Part shown: positions 25,146 through 27,730 of the stretch, piece by piece
Layout of the letters: each line of letters starts with the position of its first letter
Numbering within the stretch: position 1 is the first letter of the stretch
Source of the DNA: Salinisphaera sp. UBA1666
Lineage (GTDB): Bacteria; Pseudomonadota; Gammaproteobacteria; Nevskiales; Salinisphaeraceae
Assembly: GCA_002320455.1 (NCBI GenBank)
Contig: DCKU01000073.1
Coordinates: 1-27,730, forward strand
DNA: 27,730 nucleotides
Direction: 5' to 3'
The notes under the pieces: generated by a model
Databases searched by the model: none
Told to the model about the DNA's origin: nothing
What the model saw: the letters and a program-made list of their open reading frames with translations, nothing else
Made by a program: the position numbers and the translations under genes

Positions 25146-26348
25146 ATGCGCCAAGCCGTCATCGTATCCACCGCCCGCACCCCCATCGGCAAAGCCTATC
25201 GCGGCGCGTTCAATAACACGCAGGCCCAGGCGCTCGGCGGCCATGCTGTCACCCATGCCGTTTCACGGGCCGGCGTTGATCCGGCCAGCATCGACGATGT
25301 CGTCATGGGCGCGGCGATGCAGCAGGGCAGCACCGCACCCAACATTGCCCGCCAGGTGGCCCTGCGCGCCGGCCTGCCGACCTCGATCCCCGGTATGAGC
25401 ATTGACCGGCAATGTGCCTCCGGGCTGATGGGCATCGCCACGGCGGCCAAGCAGATTGTCACCGATCGGATGGACTGTGTCGTCGGCGGCGGGCTGGAGT
25501 CGATCTCTCTGGTGCAGAACGAGCACATGAACACGTTCCGCCAGAAGGATCCGTGGCTGGTCGAGCAGGTGCCGGCCTTGTACATGAGCATGCTCGAGAC
25601 CGCCGAGGTCGTGGCCGATCGTTACCAGGTCTCGCGCGAGGCCCAGGATGAATATGCGTATCAGTCGCAGATGCGCACCGCCGCGGCCCAGGAGGCCGGT
25701 CGTTTCGACGACGAAATCGTGCCCATGACCACCATCCAGTCGGTCAAGAACAAGGAGACCGGCGAGGTCAGCAAGCAGGAAGTCACCCTGTCGCAGGACG
25801 AGGGCAACCGCCCGGAAACCACTTTGGAAGGCCTGCAGGGCCTGGAGCCGGTGTTTGCCAACGGCCAGCAGGTCGAGACTGGGCAATACATCACGGCCGG
25901 CAACGCCAGCCAGCTTTCCGATGGCGCCTCGGCCTGTGTGCTGATGGAAGCCAGAGAAGCCGAGCGGCTGGGCCTGGAACCGCTGGGCGCCTATCTGGGT
26001 ATGGCCGTGGCCGGCTGCGATCCCGACGAAATGGGCATCGGCCCGGTGTTTGCCGTGCCCAAGCTGCTCAATCGCTTTAATCTGGATGTCTCTGACATCG
26101 GCCTATGGGAACTCAACGAAGCCTTTGCCAGCCAGTGTTTGTACTGTCGCGACCGGCTGGGCATCGATCCCGACCTATATAACGTGGACGGCGGATCGAT
26201 CGCCGTGGGCCACCCCTACGGCATGTCCGGCGCGCGCATGACCGGTCATCTGCTCATCGAGGGCAAGCGCCGCGGCGCCAAGTACGGCGTAGTGACCATG
26301 TGCGTGGGCGGCGGCATCGGCGCTGCGGGTCTGTTCGAGATCTATTGA
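25146..26348 (+). CDS. Acetyl-CoA acyltransferase (thiolase)
   Basis: This 400-residue thiolase has all catalytic residues: nucleophile cysteine 90 in DRQCASGLMG, NEAFASQ, histidine 356 in GHPYGMSGAR, and cysteine 386 in TMCVGGGIGAAGLFE. It cleaves a 3-oxoacyl-CoA with CoA to release acetyl-CoA and the shortened acyl-CoA, supplying the step missing from the FadB-like protein on the minus strand. The ATG has a strong GGAGGAG upstream. The CoA-transferase genes follow after 16 bases, as in pcaIJ/pcaF- and dca-type clusters. Chain-length preference cannot be told. Confidence 0.94.
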   Translation: MRQAVIVSTARTPIGKAYRGAFNNTQAQALGGHAVTHAVSRAGVDPASIDDVVMGAAMQQGSTAPNIARQVALRAGLPTSIPGMSIDRQCASGLMGIATAAKQIVTDRMDCVVGGGLESISLVQNEHMNTFRQKDPWLVEQVPALYMSMLETAEVVADRYQVSREAQDEYAYQSQMRTAAAQEAGRFDDEIVPMTTIQSVKNKETGEVSKQEVTLSQDEGNRPETTLEGLQGLEPVFANGQQVETGQYITAGNASQLSDGASACVLMEAREAERLGLEPLGAYLGMAVAGCDPDEMGIGPVFAVPKLLNRFNLDVSDIGLWELNEAFASQCLYCRDRLGIDPDLYNVDGGSIAVGHPYGMSGARMTGHLLIEGKRRGAKYGVVTMCVGGGIGAAGLFEIY

Positions 26349-26364
26349 TCAATCGCTGCCACCG

Positions 26365-27033
26365 ATGATCGATAAGTTCGTCACCGACATGGCAAGCGCC
26401 GTGGCCGATATGCCCGACGGGGCCCACGTGATGATCGGCGGCTTTGGCAGCTCCGGTATCCCGTTCGCGCTGATCGACGCGGTCTGCGCGGCCGGGCCGC
26501 GCCACCTGACCGTCATCTCCAACAACACCGGCTCGGGTGAAACGGGCGTCTCGGCCCTGCTGCGCGAGGGTCTGGTCGATAAGGTCATCTGCAGCTATCC
26601 GCGCTCGCGCGGCTCGGTCTGGTTCGAGCGCCTGTACACCCAACGGGCGATCGAGCTGGAACTGGTGCCTCAAGGCACCCTGGCCGAGCGCATGCGCGCC
26701 GCGGGCGCCGGGCTGGGCGGATTCTTTACGCCCACCGGCTATGGCACCGCTCTGGCCAAAGGCAAGGAGACCCGCATGATTGACGGCCGTGGCCACGTGC
26801 TCGAGGCCCCGCTGGCGGCCGACTATGCGCTGCTGTCCGCCGCGCGGGCCGATCCCTGGGGCAATTTGGTCTACAACACCGCGGCCCGCAACTTCAATCC
26901 GGTGATGGCCACGGCTGCTCGTTGCACGGTCGTCGAGGTGGCCCAGGCTGCCGCCCTCGGCGCCCTGGATCCCGAAGCCGTGGCCACGCCCGGCATATTC
27001 GTCGATCGTGTCGCCGTCCGAGAGGCGCTATGA
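26365..27033 (+). CDS. 3-oxoacid CoA-transferase subunit A (PcaI-like)
   Basis: This 222-residue family I CoA-transferase alpha subunit has VMIGGFGSSGIPFALIDAV near the N-terminus, TVISNNTGSGETG, the block VPQGTLAERMRAAGAG with FFTPTGYGT, and GNLVYNTAARNFNPVMA. The match is closest in my memory to PcaI and DcaI (3-oxoadipate or dicarboxylate CoA-transferases). It would move CoA between succinyl-CoA and an oxo- or dicarboxylic acid. No ring-cleavage genes accompany it, so an aromatic beta-ketoadipate role is not supported here. The stop overlaps the subunit B start (ATGA). Confidence 0.92.
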   Translation: MIDKFVTDMASAVADMPDGAHVMIGGFGSSGIPFALIDAVCAAGPRHLTVISNNTGSGETGVSALLREGLVDKVICSYPRSRGSVWFERLYTQRAIELELVPQGTLAERMRAAGAGLGGFFTPTGYGTALAKGKETRMIDGRGHVLEAPLAADYALLSAARADPWGNLVYNTAARNFNPVMATAARCTVVEVAQAAALGALDPEAVATPGIFVDRVAVREAL

Positions 27034-27680
27034 CCCCGCCCCGCTACAGCACTCACGACATGGCCGCTCGCCTGGCCGCCGATATACCCGACGGCGCCTA
27101 CGTGAATCTCGGAATCGGCCTGCCGGTCATCGTGGCCAACCACGTGCCCGAGGGCCGCCAGGTCATCTATCACAGCGAGAACGGCATCCTGGGCGTCAGC
27201 CGCTCGCCGACGACCGATGAAGAATACGACCCGGACCTGATCAATGCCGCGAAAGACCCGGTCACGCTGATCGCTGGCGGCTGCTACTTCGATACCGCCG
27301 AATCGTTTGCCATGATGCGCGGCGGCCATCTGGACCTGGCCGTACTGGGCGCCTTCCAGGTTTCAGCCACCGGCGACCTAGCCAACTGGGCCACGCGCGA
27401 CGCCACCTATCCGCCTGCCGTCGGCGGCGCGATGGATCTTGCCGTAGGCGCGAAACAGGTCTATGTCCTGATGCGCCACACCGCAAAGGACGGCACGCCC
27501 AAGCTGGTCGAGACCTGTGACCTGCCGCTGACCGGCACCGGCTGTGTGCGGCGGGTCTATACCGATTTAGGCGTGTTCGAGATCGATGCCGATCAACGCT
27601 GCGCCAATGTCATCGAGCGTTTCGACGGTGTGTCGTTCGAGGCGCTGCGGGCTGCCACAGGGATGCGGCTGGTCGAGTAG
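27030..27680 (+). CDS. 3-oxoacid CoA-transferase subunit B (PcaJ-like)
   Basis: This 216-residue beta subunit has the catalytic glutamate at position 50 in the motif SENGILG, preceded by YVNLGIGLPVIVAN. Further on are FAMMRGGHLDLAVLGAFQVS, GDLANW and AVGGAMDLAVGAKQVYVLM. The ATG at 27030 overlaps the subunit A stop and gives normal length; an upstream in-frame ATG at 26922 would add an arginine-rich tail inside subunit A. It forms the active heteromer with subunit A. It is the last gene in the window. Confidence 0.93.
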   Translation: MTPPRYSTHDMAARLAADIPDGAYVNLGIGLPVIVANHVPEGRQVIYHSENGILGVSRSPTTDEEYDPDLINAAKDPVTLIAGGCYFDTAESFAMMRGGHLDLAVLGAFQVSATGDLANWATRDATYPPAVGGAMDLAVGAKQVYVLMRHTAKDGTPKLVETCDLPLTGTGCVRRVYTDLGVFEIDADQRCANVIERFDGVSFEALRAATGMRLVE

Positions 27681-27692
27681 ACGGACACGAAA

Positions 27693-27706
27693 AAGCCCGC
27701 TGGCTT
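27693..27706 (-). terminator. Possible short terminator hairpin, best read on the minus strand
   Basis: AAGCC / GGCTT form a 5-bp stem with a four-base loop. On the minus strand it is followed by TTT, so it could end a convergent transcript from beyond the window. The stem is short. On the plus strand it lacks a T-run and would end the CoA-transferase transcript only weakly. Confidence 0.35.
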
Positions 27707-27730
27707 GGCGTAATGCCGTTCACTTAAGCG

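Overview
This window looks like a catabolic island from a high-GC gammaproteobacterium. Gene style, the outer-membrane and lipoprotein genes, and the palindromic intergenic repeats would suit something like Salinisphaera or a related marine or halophilic lineage. That placement is inference, because no rRNA or other marker gene is present. Every confident gene belongs to CoA-thioester oxidation, its electron sink, uptake across the envelope, or control.

Minus strand, in transcription order from about 19.3 kb down to 0.5 kb: a branched-chain-amino-acid-type (HAAT) ABC importer (livH, livM, livG, livF and a periplasmic binding protein); an outer-membrane beta-barrel protein followed by a lipoprotein; an IclR-family regulator; an acyl-CoA dehydrogenase of the ACAD10/ACAD11 type; a short-chain dehydrogenase; an APH-fold kinase that matches the N-terminal half of ACAD11; a SurE phosphatase; an acyl-CoA synthetase; a FadB/PimF-like hydratase plus 3-hydroxyacyl-CoA dehydrogenase; and a large/small acyl-CoA dehydrogenase pair of the PimC/PimD type.

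Plus strand, from 19.7 kb to the end: a second short-chain dehydrogenase, ETF-ubiquinone oxidoreductase, ETF beta and alpha, a MaoC-like hydratase, a 730-base repeat-rich gap, a thiolase, and the two subunits of a PcaIJ-like 3-oxoacid CoA-transferase.

Taken together, the genes describe import of an organic acid, CoA activation, and processing of a 4-oxo or 4-hydroxy group. The hydroxyl would be phosphorylated by the kinase and the phosphate removed by the dehydrogenase, as in levulinate degradation (LvaA/LvaC) and mammalian ACAD10/11. Beta-oxidation of the remaining chain would follow, with dedicated ETF and ETF-QO carrying electrons to quinone and thiolase plus CoA-transferase finishing the job. 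The lva-like and pim-like modules side by side, with a phosphatase overlapping the kinase, are the most novel aspect. The substrate cannot be read from sequence.

A recurring 15-base palindrome (perfect form TGAAACGTCGTTTCA at 19651) sits before most of the transcription units and probably marks the IclR regulon. The cluster from 0.5 to 24.4 kb lies between two direct copies of a dispersed repeat (1-472 and 24892-25093). The left copy is interrupted by a 270-base element with 30-base inverted ends and two internal hairpins.
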